NCBI RefSeq assembly: GCF_000346615.1
Contig: NZ_ANNU01000042.1
Span: 1-51,642 of the forward strand
Length of the DNA: 51,642 nt
DNA from: Nafulsella turpanensis ZLM-10
GTDB taxonomy: Bacteria > Bacteroidota > Bacteroidia > Cytophagales > Cyclobacteriaceae
Reading direction: 5' to 3'
Positions within the stretch are counted from its first letter, which is position 1. The number at the start of each line of letters is the position of its first letter. The position numbers and the translations under genes were made by a program. Positions 33,543 through 43,489 of the stretch are shown piece by piece. Below the pieces are notes generated by a model. It ran no database searches. It was not told the DNA's origin and saw nothing but the letters and a program-made list of their open reading frames with translations.

Positions 33543-34457
33543 GTGAACATCCTCGAAGCCCGTCATATCCATAAAAGCTATGCGACCCACACTGCCCTGC
33601 GCGATGTAAGCCTCAGCATACCTTCCCAGTCAATATTTGGTCTTTTAGGGCCAAATGGAGCAGGAAAAACCACTCTTATCCGCATTATTACCCAAATAAT
33701 CGAGCGCGACAGCGGAGAGGTCTTCATAAAAGGAGAAGAGCTCAATCCGGAGCATATACTCAAGATTGGCTACCTGCCGGAAGAGCGGGGATTGTATAAG
33801 AAAATGAAGGTAGGCGAGCAGCTCCTCTACCTGGCCCGGCTCAAAGGCTTAAGCACAAATGAAGCAAAGCAGCGCATTACGCACTGGCTCAAAAGGCTGG
33901 ACATGATGGAGTGGAAGGGCAAGAACATTGAAGATCTGAGCAAAGGCATGCAGCAGAAAATACAGTTCATCGCCACAGTACTGCACGAGCCGGAGCTGAT
34001 TATCCTGGATGAGCCCTTTTCTGGCTTCGACCCAGTTAATGCAAACCTCATTAAAGATGAAATAATGGAGCTCCGCCGCAAAGGCAGCACCATCATTTTC
34101 TCTACCCACCGCATGGAATCTGTGGAAGAGATGTGCGACCACATTGCGCTTATTAATCGCTCCCGCAAAATTTTAGATGGAAGTAAGCAGGAAATAAGGA
34201 ACAGCTACCGCAATAATACCTTCATTGTAGAACATCGTGGCAGCCTGAATGGCCATGCGGCCGATTTTAACCTACTGGAGCAGGAACAGCTAAACGACGA
34301 CTTTTTCCGAAGTGTAATCAGAAACCGCGAAGGTGAGAGTCCCAACAGCCTGCTCAGAGATTTACTGGGGCATGTAGAAGTGTTCCATTTTGTAGAGAAA
34401 ATTCCGAGCATCAACGAAATATTTATATCTAAAGTACAGGAGGTGGTTCATGAATAA
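33543..34457 (+). CDS. ABC-2 type exporter, ATP-binding subunit (NatA-like)
   Basis: A 304-residue ABC ATPase starting at GTG 33543, with an AAGGA ribosome-binding site eight bases upstream. The Walker A is GPNGAGKTT (36-44); the signature is DLSKGMQQKIQF; the Walker B is LIILDEPFSGFD; the switch His is in STHRMESVEEMC. A C-terminal extension (about 220-304) is typical of NatA/YhaQ-type subunits. It powers the permease encoded by the next gene, which it overlaps by eight bases (ATGAATAA). The substrate, often Na+ or a drug or lipid-like compound, is not known. Confidence 0.9.
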   Translation: MNILEARHIHKSYATHTALRDVSLSIPSQSIFGLLGPNGAGKTTLIRIITQIIERDSGEVFIKGEELNPEHILKIGYLPEERGLYKKMKVGEQLLYLARLKGLSTNEAKQRITHWLKRLDMMEWKGKNIEDLSKGMQQKIQFIATVLHEPELIILDEPFSGFDPVNANLIKDEIMELRRKGSTIIFSTHRMESVEEMCDHIALINRSRKILDGSKQEIRNSYRNNTFIVEHRGSLNGHAADFNLLEQEQLNDDFFRSVIRNREGESPNSLLRDLLGHVEVFHFVEKIPSINEIFISKVQEVVHE

Positions 34458-35754
34458 GATATGGCTCATTATTCAGCGCGAATATGGCACAAGGGTGCGT
34501 AAAAAGTCCTTTATTGTCATGACTATCCTGGGTCCACTGCTGTTCGGCGGCATTTTTGGCCTGTCCATCTGGATGGCCACTAAAGATAGTTCGGAAGTGC
34601 GGACCGTGGAGGTAAAAGACGAAAGCGGTCTGTTCGCAAATGCATTTGAAAATACAGAAACACTGCACTTTACCTATACAAACCTCACCCTGCCGGAAGC
34701 AAAACAGCAAATAGAGGAATCGGGCAGCTTTGGCCTTTTATATATTCCCGAAATTGATATTCATCAGCCCCAAGGCATTACCTTTTACTCTGAAAGCAGT
34801 GCCGGCATTGAAATGAAAAGTCAGCTCGAGAAGATTATAGAAGAAGAAATACAGAACCTGAAGCTGGAGGAGTCGGAAATTGATCGAGAAACCCTTGCCT
34901 CCCTTAAAACCAGCATCGACCTGGAAGAGGTAAGTATTGCCGACGGAACCGAAAAACAGGCAAATACCGGGCTCTATATCGGCATTGGTTACATGGCTTC
35001 CTTTCTCATCTATATGTTTATCTTTCTGTATGGTGCCCAGATTATGCGCGGTGTTATTGAAGAGAAATCCAGCCGCATACTGGAAGTCATTATATCTTCG
35101 GTAAAACCTTTCCAGCTAATGATGGGCAAAATTATCGGTATCGCCGCAGTAGGCCTCACCCAGTTTTTGCTTTGGGTGGTGCTTACGTTTAGTGTATATA
35201 CTCTCCTGATGACGCTGGTGGGCGTGGATGCCGAAACCATGGCGCAAATGAACCAGATTCAGGGAGCCGGAGGAGAATTTAGTCAGGCCCAGGTGCAAAT
35301 GGCAGAGGTTTCAGGCGTCCTTTCCTCCCTCAATGTGGTGGAGCTGTTGCTGAGTTTTGTATTTTATTTCCTGGCGGGATACCTGTTATATGGGTCTTTG
35401 TTTGCCGCTGTAGGCTCCGCTGTCGATAGCGATGCCGACTCGCAGCAGTTTATGCTCCCCATCTCGCTGCCATTAATTGCTGCCATCATTTCCCTGGCTG
35501 CCGTACTGAAGGACCCGAACGGCTCGCTTGCCTTCTGGCTCTCGATGGTTCCACTTACCTCACCAGTCGTAATGATGATGCGGATTCCGTTTGGAGTACC
35601 AACATGGGAAATCTTATTGTCCATGGCCTTACTCGTTGGTGGCTTCATCCTCACCACCTGGCTTGCTGGCCGTATATACCGTATTGGTATTCTCATGCAC
35701 GGTACTAAGGTTAATTACCGGGTATTGGGTAAATGGCTAATGATGAAGAATTAA
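34450..35754 (+). CDS. ABC-2 type exporter, permease subunit (NatB-like)
   Basis: A 434-residue membrane subunit. One N-terminal helix (SFIVMTILGPLLFGGIFGLSIW) is followed by a soluble extracytoplasmic domain of about 150 residues, then five or six membrane helices (YIGIGYMASFLIYMFIFLYG, then MRGVIEEKSSRILEVIISSVKPFQLMMGKIIG, quoted as EEKSSRILEVIISSVKPFQ). The EEKSSRILEVIISS motif is characteristic of the NatB/YhaP group. A ribosome-binding site AGGAGG sits inside the ATPase gene's end. A terminator follows, so the pair forms a compact two-gene operon. Confidence 0.88.
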   Translation: MNKIWLIIQREYGTRVRKKSFIVMTILGPLLFGGIFGLSIWMATKDSSEVRTVEVKDESGLFANAFENTETLHFTYTNLTLPEAKQQIEESGSFGLLYIPEIDIHQPQGITFYSESSAGIEMKSQLEKIIEEEIQNLKLEESEIDRETLASLKTSIDLEEVSIADGTEKQANTGLYIGIGYMASFLIYMFIFLYGAQIMRGVIEEKSSRILEVIISSVKPFQLMMGKIIGIAAVGLTQFLLWVVLTFSVYTLLMTLVGVDAETMAQMNQIQGAGGEFSQAQVQMAEVSGVLSSLNVVELLLSFVFYFLAGYLLYGSLFAAVGSAVDSDADSQQFMLPISLPLIAAIISLAAVLKDPNGSLAFWLSMVPLTSPVVMMMRIPFGVPTWEILLSMALLVGGFILTTWLAGRIYRIGILMHGTKVNYRVLGKWLMMKN

Positions 35755-35782
35755 ATTTTAGTTTAGTTGTATAAAGGGAAGG

Positions 35783-35811
35783 CCGGTAACGTAAAACTTA
35801 CCGGTTTTTTT
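35783..35811 (+). terminator. Terminator after the ABC exporter operon
   Basis: CCGGTAA (35783-35789) pairs with TTACCGG (35798-35804), followed by seven T residues. Confidence 0.85.
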
Positions 35812-35895
35812 GTTGCCACTTTACAGCAGCAACAAAAATGAAAGAAACAGCGTTAATTTCCCCAAACACTTTTTAATCACTCAACATATTTTTTC

Positions 35896-37227
35896 ATGAA
35901 AGAGCTAAGAAACTTTTTTATAGTGTTACTTCCGGTGGTTTTTCTCTGTCAGACAGTGCAGGCTCAGGCCGAAGACCCTCCAGGATGGGATTTTCCGGAA
36001 GACAAAGAAAAGAACCAGATAGCCCGCACCAAGAATGCCCTCTATACCGATGCACTCAAACTAGAGCAATACGAGGAGGCTAAAAACCACCTTTACTGGC
36101 TGTTGGTAAACAACCCGGAACTGAACGAATCTATTTATATTAACGGAATAAAAATCTATGAGACCCTTTCGGAAGAAAGTCAGGATCCGGAGCAGAAAGC
36201 TGTATATGCCGATTCTGTTATGAAACTGTACGACCTTCGGCTAAAATACTTTAATGAAAAAGAAGACGTACTGAACAGGAAGGCCTTTAGTGCCTATAAA
36301 TTGTGGCGCGACCAGGAAGAGCGTTACGAAGACTTATACCGCATTATGCAGGAAGCCTTTAGCGCAAGTGGAGAACAGTTCTGGCCGCAAAATGCAGTGG
36401 CCTACATGGATGCCGCCCGTCGCTTTAAATCATCCGGCGGCGAGTTATCCGACATGGAAGTGATCAACCTCTACGACTCACTCGATGGAATACTGGCACA
36501 ACAGGAAAAGACCAGCCAGGACAGTGAAACGGTTAAAGCCTTAAGGGACCAGCTCGATAATATATTAGCTGCCACTATTTCTGCCAGCTGCGAAGATATT
36601 GAAAAAAACCTTGGCAGCATGCTGAAAGAAAGGCCGGAAGATATTAAACTAGCCAAAGTAATTATTAAACTCTCATTTGCCTCCCAGTGTACCGATTCGC
36701 CCCTCTTTACACAGGCAGTACGGCTCGTGCAGGAAAAAGAACCTTCGGTGGGCCTGGCAAAACTTTTAGCCACCAAGGCTGCGGAGGCAGGCGAATTCGA
36801 TGTAGCCATTCAGTCCTATGAGAATGCCATCTCCCTTACGGAAGATCCGCTGGAAAAAGCACAGCTTTATGTTGGGCTTGCCGAAATCTACTCCCGCCAG
36901 GGTAACAGAAGTGCTGCCAGGCAACAGGCCATGAAGGCCCTGGAATTTGACCCGAGCCTTAACTCAGTGTATACCTTCATTGGCAACCTATACTTCAATA
37001 GCTATGAACAATGCCGCAAAGGTCAGAGCCAGGTCGAAGACCGCCTGGTATTTATAGCAGCTTATGACATGTACCAGAAGGCGGGTAATACTGAAATGAT
37101 GGCCAAAGCCAGGGAGCAGTTTCCTACAGTCACCATGCTCTTCGAAGATAACCTCCAGGCCGGGGAGCAAATGACCCTTGGCTGCTGGATTAACCGGACC
37201 GTTACGCTGCAGGCAGCACCAAAGTAA
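35896..37227 (+). CDS. Periplasmic tetratricopeptide-repeat protein
   Basis: A 443-residue secreted helical repeat protein. A signal peptide is cleaved near residue 24 (FLCQTVQAQAED). Most of the mature part is TPR-like helical pairs, clearest at residues about 300-360 (AIQSYENAISLTEDPLEKAQLYVGLAEIYSR, quoted in parts: SYENAISLTEDPLEKAQLY and NRSAARQQAMKALEFDP). It has no enzymatic motif. Such proteins serve as scaffolds in the periplasm; the partner is not known. It stands alone between two terminators, so context gives no hint. Its start ATG at 35896 follows 92 bases after the previous terminator. Confidence 0.78.
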   Translation: MKELRNFFIVLLPVVFLCQTVQAQAEDPPGWDFPEDKEKNQIARTKNALYTDALKLEQYEEAKNHLYWLLVNNPELNESIYINGIKIYETLSEESQDPEQKAVYADSVMKLYDLRLKYFNEKEDVLNRKAFSAYKLWRDQEERYEDLYRIMQEAFSASGEQFWPQNAVAYMDAARRFKSSGGELSDMEVINLYDSLDGILAQQEKTSQDSETVKALRDQLDNILAATISASCEDIEKNLGSMLKERPEDIKLAKVIIKLSFASQCTDSPLFTQAVRLVQEKEPSVGLAKLLATKAAEAGEFDVAIQSYENAISLTEDPLEKAQLYVGLAEIYSRQGNRSAARQQAMKALEFDPSLNSVYTFIGNLYFNSYEQCRKGQSQVEDRLVFIAAYDMYQKAGNTEMMAKAREQFPTVTMLFEDNLQAGEQMTLGCWINRTVTLQAAPK

Positions 37228-37251
37228 AGCGGTTATCCCCCACTTATCAGG

Positions 37252-37283
37252 GCCCGGCTGCATAGTTGCAGTCCGGGCTTTTT
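37252..37283 (+). terminator. Terminator after the TPR gene
   Basis: GCCCGG (37252-37257) with CCGGGC (37273-37278), extended by CTGCA and TGCAG, forms an 11-bp stem with one bulged T, loop TAGT, followed by TTTTT. Confidence 0.85.
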
Positions 37284-37391
37284 ACTTATCCTGCCCAATT
37301 TTCCGGCCTCATCTCCTTAATCCATAAAATATTTAGTACTTTTCAGCGTACTTGTAGCGGATTCCACAACAAGCCCGTATTTATCGATTTG

Positions 37392-38609
37392 ATGATCAAT
37401 CCATTTAAAGAATCAGCTGAAAGCAGCCTGTACCAGCATAAAAATACCGTTAAGTTTATTGTACTGCTTATTGCCGCCATTATTGTAGTGGTCTCTATCT
37501 ACTACAATAATTTTATAGTGAACCACCTGAAGTCGCGGGAAAAGCAGTCGATTGAGCTGTTTGCCAGAGCTACCGAATTCCTGGTCCAGCAGGGCGATGA
37601 GGCCAATGTAACCTTTATCAATGAGTATATCATCAAGACCAACGTAACGATACCGGTTATCCTGACAGACCAGGTTGGAGAACCCACAGGTGCCTTTCGT
37701 AACCTGGATATTGATGAAAGCAAGTCTTCCGAAGAGTTGCTGCAGCTGTTAAGAGAAGAGGTAGCGGAGATGAAGGAAGAAAATGAACCCATCCCCATTG
37801 TGTACCGGAACAGCCTCGGTGAAATTGAAAATTTTGAGTACATCTACTACCAGAACTCCGATCTGCTGCGCCAGTTGAATTACTACCCCTACATTCAACT
37901 GGCTATTATTCTCCTCTTTGCTGGCCTCACCTACCTGGCCTTCAGCTACAGCCGCACCGCTGAGCAGAACCGGGTTTGGGTTGGACTGGCAAAAGAAACA
38001 GCCCATCAGCTGGGTACTCCTCTCTCCTCCTTAATGGCCTGGCTCGAATACCTCCAGGCCGATGAGCGTACGCAGGGTCATGAAGCGGTTGCCGAAATGG
38101 GGAAAGATGTGGAGAAGCTGCTAATGATTACCGAGCGCTTTTCCAATATTGGATCTGTTCCCGTACTGGAGTCTACCGATGTATATGAAGTCATTCAGCA
38201 GTCTGTCAGTTACCTCCAAAGGCGCATTTCTACCAAAGTAAAGTTCACTATTAGTACAGTAGGGAAAGATATAGAAGCTCAAATAAACCGCCCGCTCTTT
38301 AACTGGGTTATTGAAAACCTCTGTAAAAATGCGGTCGATGCTATGAGCGGTATCGGGCAAATTGATATCAGAATAATGCGGGGCAGCGGGCAGTTCATTA
38401 TTATCGATATTACCGATAACGGAAAAGGAATGAGCAAGGCTAATGCAAAAAAGGTATTTCAGCCTGGCTTTACCACCAAAAAGCGGGGCTGGGGACTTGG
38501 CCTAACGCTGGCAAAACGCATTATCGAGAACTACCACCGGGGCCGCATTTTTGTAAAGCACACCGAACCCGATGAAGGAAGCACCTTCCGGATTATGCTC
38601 CGTGCTTAA
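37392..38609 (+). CDS. Membrane sensor histidine kinase (ETAHQLGTPL type)
   Basis: A 405-residue kinase using ATG 37392; the longer frame (to 37266) would begin inside a terminator. Two membrane helices (about 19-42 and 167-189) flank an extracytoplasmic sensor domain without obvious homology. The H box is LAKETAHQLGTPLSS (His205), a form common in Bacteroidota. The ATP-binding domain has NLCKNAVDAM, DNGKGM, FTTKKRGWGLGLTLAKRI. There is no PAS, HAMP or receiver domain, and no response-regulator gene is adjacent, so its partner is elsewhere. The stimulus is unknown. Confidence 0.88.
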   Translation: MINPFKESAESSLYQHKNTVKFIVLLIAAIIVVVSIYYNNFIVNHLKSREKQSIELFARATEFLVQQGDEANVTFINEYIIKTNVTIPVILTDQVGEPTGAFRNLDIDESKSSEELLQLLREEVAEMKEENEPIPIVYRNSLGEIENFEYIYYQNSDLLRQLNYYPYIQLAIILLFAGLTYLAFSYSRTAEQNRVWVGLAKETAHQLGTPLSSLMAWLEYLQADERTQGHEAVAEMGKDVEKLLMITERFSNIGSVPVLESTDVYEVIQQSVSYLQRRISTKVKFTISTVGKDIEAQINRPLFNWVIENLCKNAVDAMSGIGQIDIRIMRGSGQFIIIDITDNGKGMSKANAKKVFQPGFTTKKRGWGLGLTLAKRIIENYHRGRIFVKHTEPDEGSTFRIMLRA

Positions 38610-38713
38610 AACCAGCAGGTGAGCAGCAACTACAAACGATTGAAAGGCTTTTAGCTGCAGAAAAAACCTTTTTTGATGGCAGGATGAAAGGATTCGCAAA
38701 TAAAAACAAATAC

Positions 38714-38744
38714 TTGGCTTTAATAGTATTTTACCTTAGCTTTG
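38714..38744 (+). promoter_or_regulatory. atpD promoter (TTG-N20-TAGCTTTG)
   Basis: TTG at 38714-38716 and TAGCTTTG at 38737-38744 give the Bacteroidota pair with 20-base spacing. The start codon follows 43 bases later. Confidence 0.65.
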
Positions 38745-38778
38745 CAGACTGAAATTGTACGCTGATAACCCTTCTTAA

Positions 38779-40290
<1,512 letters not shown>

Positions 40291-40418
40291 TAGTAATGAG
40301 TAGTAAGTATTGAGTATTGAGACTAAAGCCTTTTTTATTTAGTAATTCCATACTTAATACTTTAAACTAAATACCGCAGCGGCGGACTGTCCTATACTCA
40401 ATATCCAACACGAAAGGC
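40291..40418. repeat. Inverted-repeat-rich low-complexity spacer between atpD and atpC
   Basis: Left words TAGTAATGAG, TAGTAAGTATTGAGTATTGA are echoed on the other strand by ATACTTAATACT and ATACTCAATAT; for example GTATTGAGTAT (40307-40317) with ATACTCAATAT (40394-40404), one mismatch. No gene is present. Confidence 0.55.
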
Positions 40419-40667
40419 ATGTATTTAGAAATCATAACACCCGATAAAAAAGTCTTCCAGGGAGAGGTGGATAGCGCAACTTTTCCTGGCACTAAAGGCT
40501 CTTTTCAGGTTTTAAATAATCACGCTCCGCTCATTAGCACGCTTGCGCAGGGCAAAGTTACTTATGTAAGCAAGGCGGAAGGAACTCATACCCTCCAGGT
40601 GGATGGCGGAGTAGTGGAAGTACTCAACAATAAAATTTCGGTACTGGCTGAACGCATTATTGAGTAA
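40419..40667 (+). CDS. atpC: F-type ATP synthase subunit epsilon, short form
   Basis: The 82-residue central-stalk subunit of F1. Only the N-terminal beta sandwich is present: MYLEIITPDKKVFQGEVDSA, FPGTKGSFQVLNNHAPLIS (both with the family pattern), then VDGGVVEVLNNKISVLAE. The C-terminal two-helix domain (about 50 residues) that inhibits ATP hydrolysis in E. coli is absent. This shorter form is common in Bacteroidota. It follows atpD after a repeat-rich spacer and ends before a strong bidirectional terminator. Confidence 0.92.
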   Translation: MYLEIITPDKKVFQGEVDSATFPGTKGSFQVLNNHAPLISTLAQGKVTYVSKAEGTHTLQVDGGVVEVLNNKISVLAERIIE

Positions 40668-40684
40668 GGCCAAAACATACTTAT

Positions 40685-40727
40685 AAAAAAGCCTGCTGTA
40701 TCTCATAGGATGCAGCAGGCTTTTTTT
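40685..40727. terminator. Bidirectional terminator between atpC and the LysM gene
   Basis: GCCTGCTGTATC (40691-40702) pairs with GATGCAGCAGGC (40709-40720, one GU pair), extended by A6 on the left and T7 on the right. It can end transcription from both convergent genes. Confidence 0.88.
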
Positions 40728-40824
40728 GTCTCCCTTCTCAAGCCGATTTCAACCCAGCTTAAAACAGTAAAAACAGATAAGCAGCACAAAGAGAAGGAGA
40801 AAAAAGGTCAATCAGAAAAGATTC

Positions 40825-41175
40825 CTATGAAAAGGCCCGGGCGTCCGGCAATTCAATCACCTGACCTGGATAGATTTCATCCGGGTTCTTGATACAGTTT
40901 TTATTTGCCTCATAAATGATTTTCCATTTGGCAGCTTCGCCATAATGGTCCTTGGCAATCTTCGACAAGGAATCGCCCTGCTGAATTTCATAATATAGAC
41001 GAGAGGGCGCCGGTGCACGATCTTTAGATCTGAAGTTTCTGTAGCCCGGCTTTAAATGACTGGAACCGGCCTCCATTTCATGTCTTCCGATGATGGGAAA
41101 CTCCCCTGTAGAATTATTCTTTTTCTGCTGCATATCCATTTTCCTTCCCATTAAAAAATTAAACAACCTCATCAT
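40825..41175 (-). CDS. LysM-domain protein
   Basis: A 116-residue protein. The N-terminal 60 residues are charged and probably disordered. A single LysM domain (about 62-112) follows: YYEIQQGDSLSKIAKDHYG, KWKIIYEANKNCIKNPDEI (shorter: WKIIYEANKN), YPGQVIELP. LysM binds peptidoglycan or related N-acetylglucosamine polymers. There is no signal peptide, so export is not evident; the cytoplasmic Kbp-like form (LysM near the C-terminus) is an alternative. A strong ribosome-binding site, AAAGGAGG, lies just upstream of the ATGATG start, unusual for this group. It converges on atpC. Confidence 0.8.
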   Translation of the reverse strand: MMRLFNFLMGRKMDMQQKKNNSTGEFPIIGRHEMEAGSSHLKPGYRNFRSKDRAPAPSRLYYEIQQGDSLSKIAKDHYGEAAKWKIIYEANKNCIKNPDEIYPGQVIELPDARAFS

Positions 41176-41299
41176 TTACCTCCTTTCTTTCTCTGGGCAA
41201 ACCCAGTACAACCAATATTATTCTACAATATAACATTATTACAGATTAATAAGCAACTTTTTTCAAATAATACAGAATAAAAAATGTGATTCAGAAAAT

Positions 41300-41629
41300 T
41301 TATCTACGGAAAATACTGCCGATCCGGCTAAAAAGTTTTCTCTCAAAATTCCAGAAAAAGCGATACTGTCCAAATAAGAATCCCCAGCCCAGCAATAAGA
41401 GCTGGTATATGGGCAATATGGTACAACAATAATACAACGATCGTAACCAAAAAGGAGTTTCATCGGTAACTCCTGCCAGTGCGTATAAAGGCTCTTTCAG
41501 AAATAAAACAGAAAAGCCTGTACAGGCAAAGGTTAACAGAACGAACAGTACCTGCCAGCCACTTTTGAGCTGCCATCGATCCTGAAGTTTCTGTGCCCAG
41601 CCGGGCGGGCGATTGTTTAGCTGAGACAT
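41300..41629 (-). CDS. DUF6787-like small membrane protein
   Basis: A 109-residue inner-membrane protein. The N-terminal helical segment (WAQKLQDRWQLKSGWQ) precedes two hydrophobic segments (VLFVLLTFACTGFSVLFL and CCTILPIYQLLLLGWGFLFG). The basic tail follows (ERKLFSRIGSIFRR). The pattern KxxWxLxSGWQVLFVLLTFAxTGFSVLFLK resembles DUF6787, a family known mostly from Bacteroidota. The start is set at ATG 41629 rather than 41653, since homologues begin near MSQL. No function is known, and it is not obviously linked to its neighbours. Confidence 0.7.
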   Translation of the reverse strand: MSQLNNRPPGWAQKLQDRWQLKSGWQVLFVLLTFACTGFSVLFLKEPLYALAGVTDETPFWLRSLYYCCTILPIYQLLLLGWGFLFGQYRFFWNFERKLFSRIGSIFRR

Positions 41630-41747
41630 AAATAAGAAATTATTTCCGCGCATTCAGAAAGAAAAAGCCTGGAACGCAGGAAAGGCAATAAGTAATGTTA
41701 CCACTATAGAAAATTCCGGCAGCAGGTTCCTCCGGACATTCCTTGTA

Positions 41748-42476
41748 TCAGTACATTCTATCGATATTCTTGAGCTTGATATTCTGCTCCTCCAGTACCA
41801 GGAACTGCTCCCAGAACTCATTATCCGGAAGCCCTGCGCGGATGAATAAGGGCTCTTTTTTTACCGGGTGTTCGAATTTTAGGTTCTTCGCATGAAGATT
41901 TATACTTCCGTCGGTATTAGGTTTGGAAAACCCGTACTTAACATCGCCACGGATGGGGCAGTTCATCGCTGCCAGCTGCACTCTAATTTGATGTGGCCGG
42001 CCGGTAAGCGGTCGCACTTCTAAAAGAAAATGATCATTCAGCTTACCCAGCACTTTATATTCCAGCTCGGCACGTTTAGCTCCTTCCACCTCCGTATCGT
42101 GAGCAGTGCTTACATTCCGGGCAGGATCTTTGGTTAACCAGTGCACGAGCCTCCCTTCTGCATAACGAGGCTTTTTCTTTACCACAGCCCAGTACACCTT
42201 ATGCACATCCTTTTCTCTGAACTTCTTGTTCATGCGCTCCAGCGCTTTGGAGGTTTTTGCCAGCACCACGGCACCGCTTACCGGCCGGTCGATTCGGTGT
42301 ACTACACCGCAAAAAATATTACCCGGCTTATTATACTTTTCTCGCAACCAGTCCTTCGCATAATCAGTCAGCGTTTTATCGCCGGTCTGGTCACCCTGCA
42401 CCAGCACTCCTGCCTTTTTATTGACAATGAGCAAATGATTATCTTCGTATATAACTGTAAATGGCTCTTGTTCCAT
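41748..42476 (-). CDS. RluA-family RNA pseudouridine synthase
   Basis: A 242-residue enzyme that isomerises uridine in rRNA or tRNA. It lacks an S4 domain. The catalytic motif VVHRIDRPVSGAVVLAKT has Asp63, and the second motif is DVHKVYWAVVKK. The GRPHQIRVQLAAMNCPIRGD region (in parts, GRPHQIRVQLA and IRGDVKYG) is the third. A conserved N-terminal LLIVNKKAGVLVQ is present. The exact target site cannot be deduced. It is monocistronic. A TAATTTTG element (minus strand, 42495-42502) lies 18 bases before the start codon and may be its -7 element. Confidence 0.9.
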   Translation of the reverse strand: MEQEPFTVIYEDNHLLIVNKKAGVLVQGDQTGDKTLTDYAKDWLREKYNKPGNIFCGVVHRIDRPVSGAVVLAKTSKALERMNKKFREKDVHKVYWAVVKKKPRYAEGRLVHWLTKDPARNVSTAHDTEVEGAKRAELEYKVLGKLNDHFLLEVRPLTGRPHQIRVQLAAMNCPIRGDVKYGFSKPNTDGSINLHAKNLKFEHPVKKEPLFIRAGLPDNEFWEQFLVLEEQNIKLKNIDRMY

Positions 42477-42667
42477 AGCTTTATTTTAAAAAGGCAAAAT
42501 TACGCATAAAAATTAACAAGCGGTAAGGAGCCCGGAAAGCCCCTGCCTGAAAAAGATCTCAGGTCCCTCCACAATAGCAACTCCTGTACTTCCTGCCTGC
42601 TGCATGATTGTAACTGCAACTTCTCCAAAGAACAAGATCATAAAGGCATTCAACAGCCGGAAAAGCT

Positions 42668-43096
42668 TTATCTGTACAGCTTTATAAGCTGGGAGTCTAA
42701 AGCCTGAGGTTCCCCGTTTAGGCTGAGCCCTTCCATTTCCGTAACAGCCGGGCAACATTCCGACGGCTCCACCCGCCTTAGCTGTACATTTATCGTATCT
42801 GTTTTCCCCAGGGCGCTGACATACAGTTCCTCATGGAGCTCATGATGTAAATAAACCAGCACCCCCTGAGGTTCAATTGAAAATTCAACAGACTCCCTGG
42901 TCCCATCAGTTAAATAAAATACTTCAATATCCTCTTCGGAAATTTGTGCCTCGCTTCCCAGCACTAAATCCTCTCCACTTTCATCCGATTTAATCGTAAA
43001 ATAAAAGAAATCTTCCGAAAGGCATTCCAGCCCGCTACACGGATCTGAACAGGCATAAAAGAACGGCAGGAGAAGAAACAACTTCAGCTTTTTCAT
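42668..43096 (-). CDS. Small predicted lipoprotein, unknown family
   Basis: A 142-residue lipoprotein. A type II signal peptide ends in the lipobox FFYAC (Cys16). The mature N-terminus is rich in cysteines (CSDPCSGLEC), followed by an acidic, beta-rich domain (FYFTIKSDESGEDLV, VEFSIEPQGVLVYLHHEL) and a late Cys pair (SECCPAV). It resembles small DUF-type lipoproteins of Bacteroidota, but no family is recognised with confidence. The 81-residue frame at 42513-42758 is a shadow. No regulatory element was recognised. The tRNA pair with its terminator lies upstream. Confidence 0.7.
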   Translation of the reverse strand: MKKLKLFLLLPFFYACSDPCSGLECLSEDFFYFTIKSDESGEDLVLGSEAQISEEDIEVFYLTDGTRESVEFSIEPQGVLVYLHHELHEELYVSALGKTDTINVQLRRVEPSECCPAVTEMEGLSLNGEPQALDSQLIKLYR

Positions 43097-43257
43097 GTGG
43101 TTATGGAGATAAAGAGGTGGTAGAGGAATCTTCTATTTTAACAGTCTGCTCAGGCTGTTTATTACTTTTCTCGTGCAGAATATTATTATTTGGCAGGTCA
43201 AAGATTAGTCGCCCTTTACTGTGTACATCATTCTTACATACCCTCCTGAAAAAGCAT

Positions 43258-43291
43258 AAAAAAAGCCGCCGAAAGCAATTTCGGCGGCTTT
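43258..43291 (-). terminator. Terminator of the tRNA-Val pair
   Basis: On the minus strand AAGCCGCCGAAA and TTTCGGCGGCTT (43279-43290 and 43263-43274) form a 12-bp stem with loop TTGC, followed by seven T (plus-strand A at 43258-43264). Confidence 0.9.
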
Positions 43292-43292
43292 G

Positions 43293-43367
43293 TGGGCCCT
43301 ACTGGATTCGAACCAGTGACCCTCTGCTTGTAAGGCAGATGCTCTGAACCAGCTGAGCTAAGAGCCC
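43293..43367 (-). tRNA. tRNA-Val (TAC), distal copy
   Basis: A 75-base cloverleaf on the minus strand: acceptor GGGCTCT with AGGGCCC plus discriminator A; D arm AGCTCAGCTGGTTCAGAGC-like; anticodon loop CTTACAA with anticodon TAC; T loop GTTCGAATC. It is identical to the second copy at 43390-43464. CCA is not encoded. Confidence 0.95.
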
Positions 43368-43389
43368 GAGAAGAATACTTTGAAATTTG

Positions 43390-43464
43390 TGGGCCCTACT
43401 GGATTCGAACCAGTGACCCTCTGCTTGTAAGGCAGATGCTCTGAACCAGCTGAGCTAAGAGCCC
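43390..43464 (-). tRNA. tRNA-Val (TAC), proximal copy
   Basis: Identical in sequence to the copy at 43293-43367, with a 22-base spacer between the two. The pair is cotranscribed from the promoter at 43490-43520. Confidence 0.95.
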
Positions 43465-43489
43465 TTTCAAATCTTCCCTAATGGGAATG

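Noticed and set aside
40710-40892. 60-residue plus-strand frame
   Set aside because: It begins inside the atpC terminator and overlaps the LysM gene on the opposite strand; composition is low-complexity.
42513-42758. 81-residue minus-strand frame
   Set aside because: It overlaps the lipoprotein gene in another frame and has no independent support.
43117-43347. 76-residue plus-strand frame over the tRNA terminator
   Set aside because: It runs through the terminator hairpin and into a tRNA gene on the other strand.
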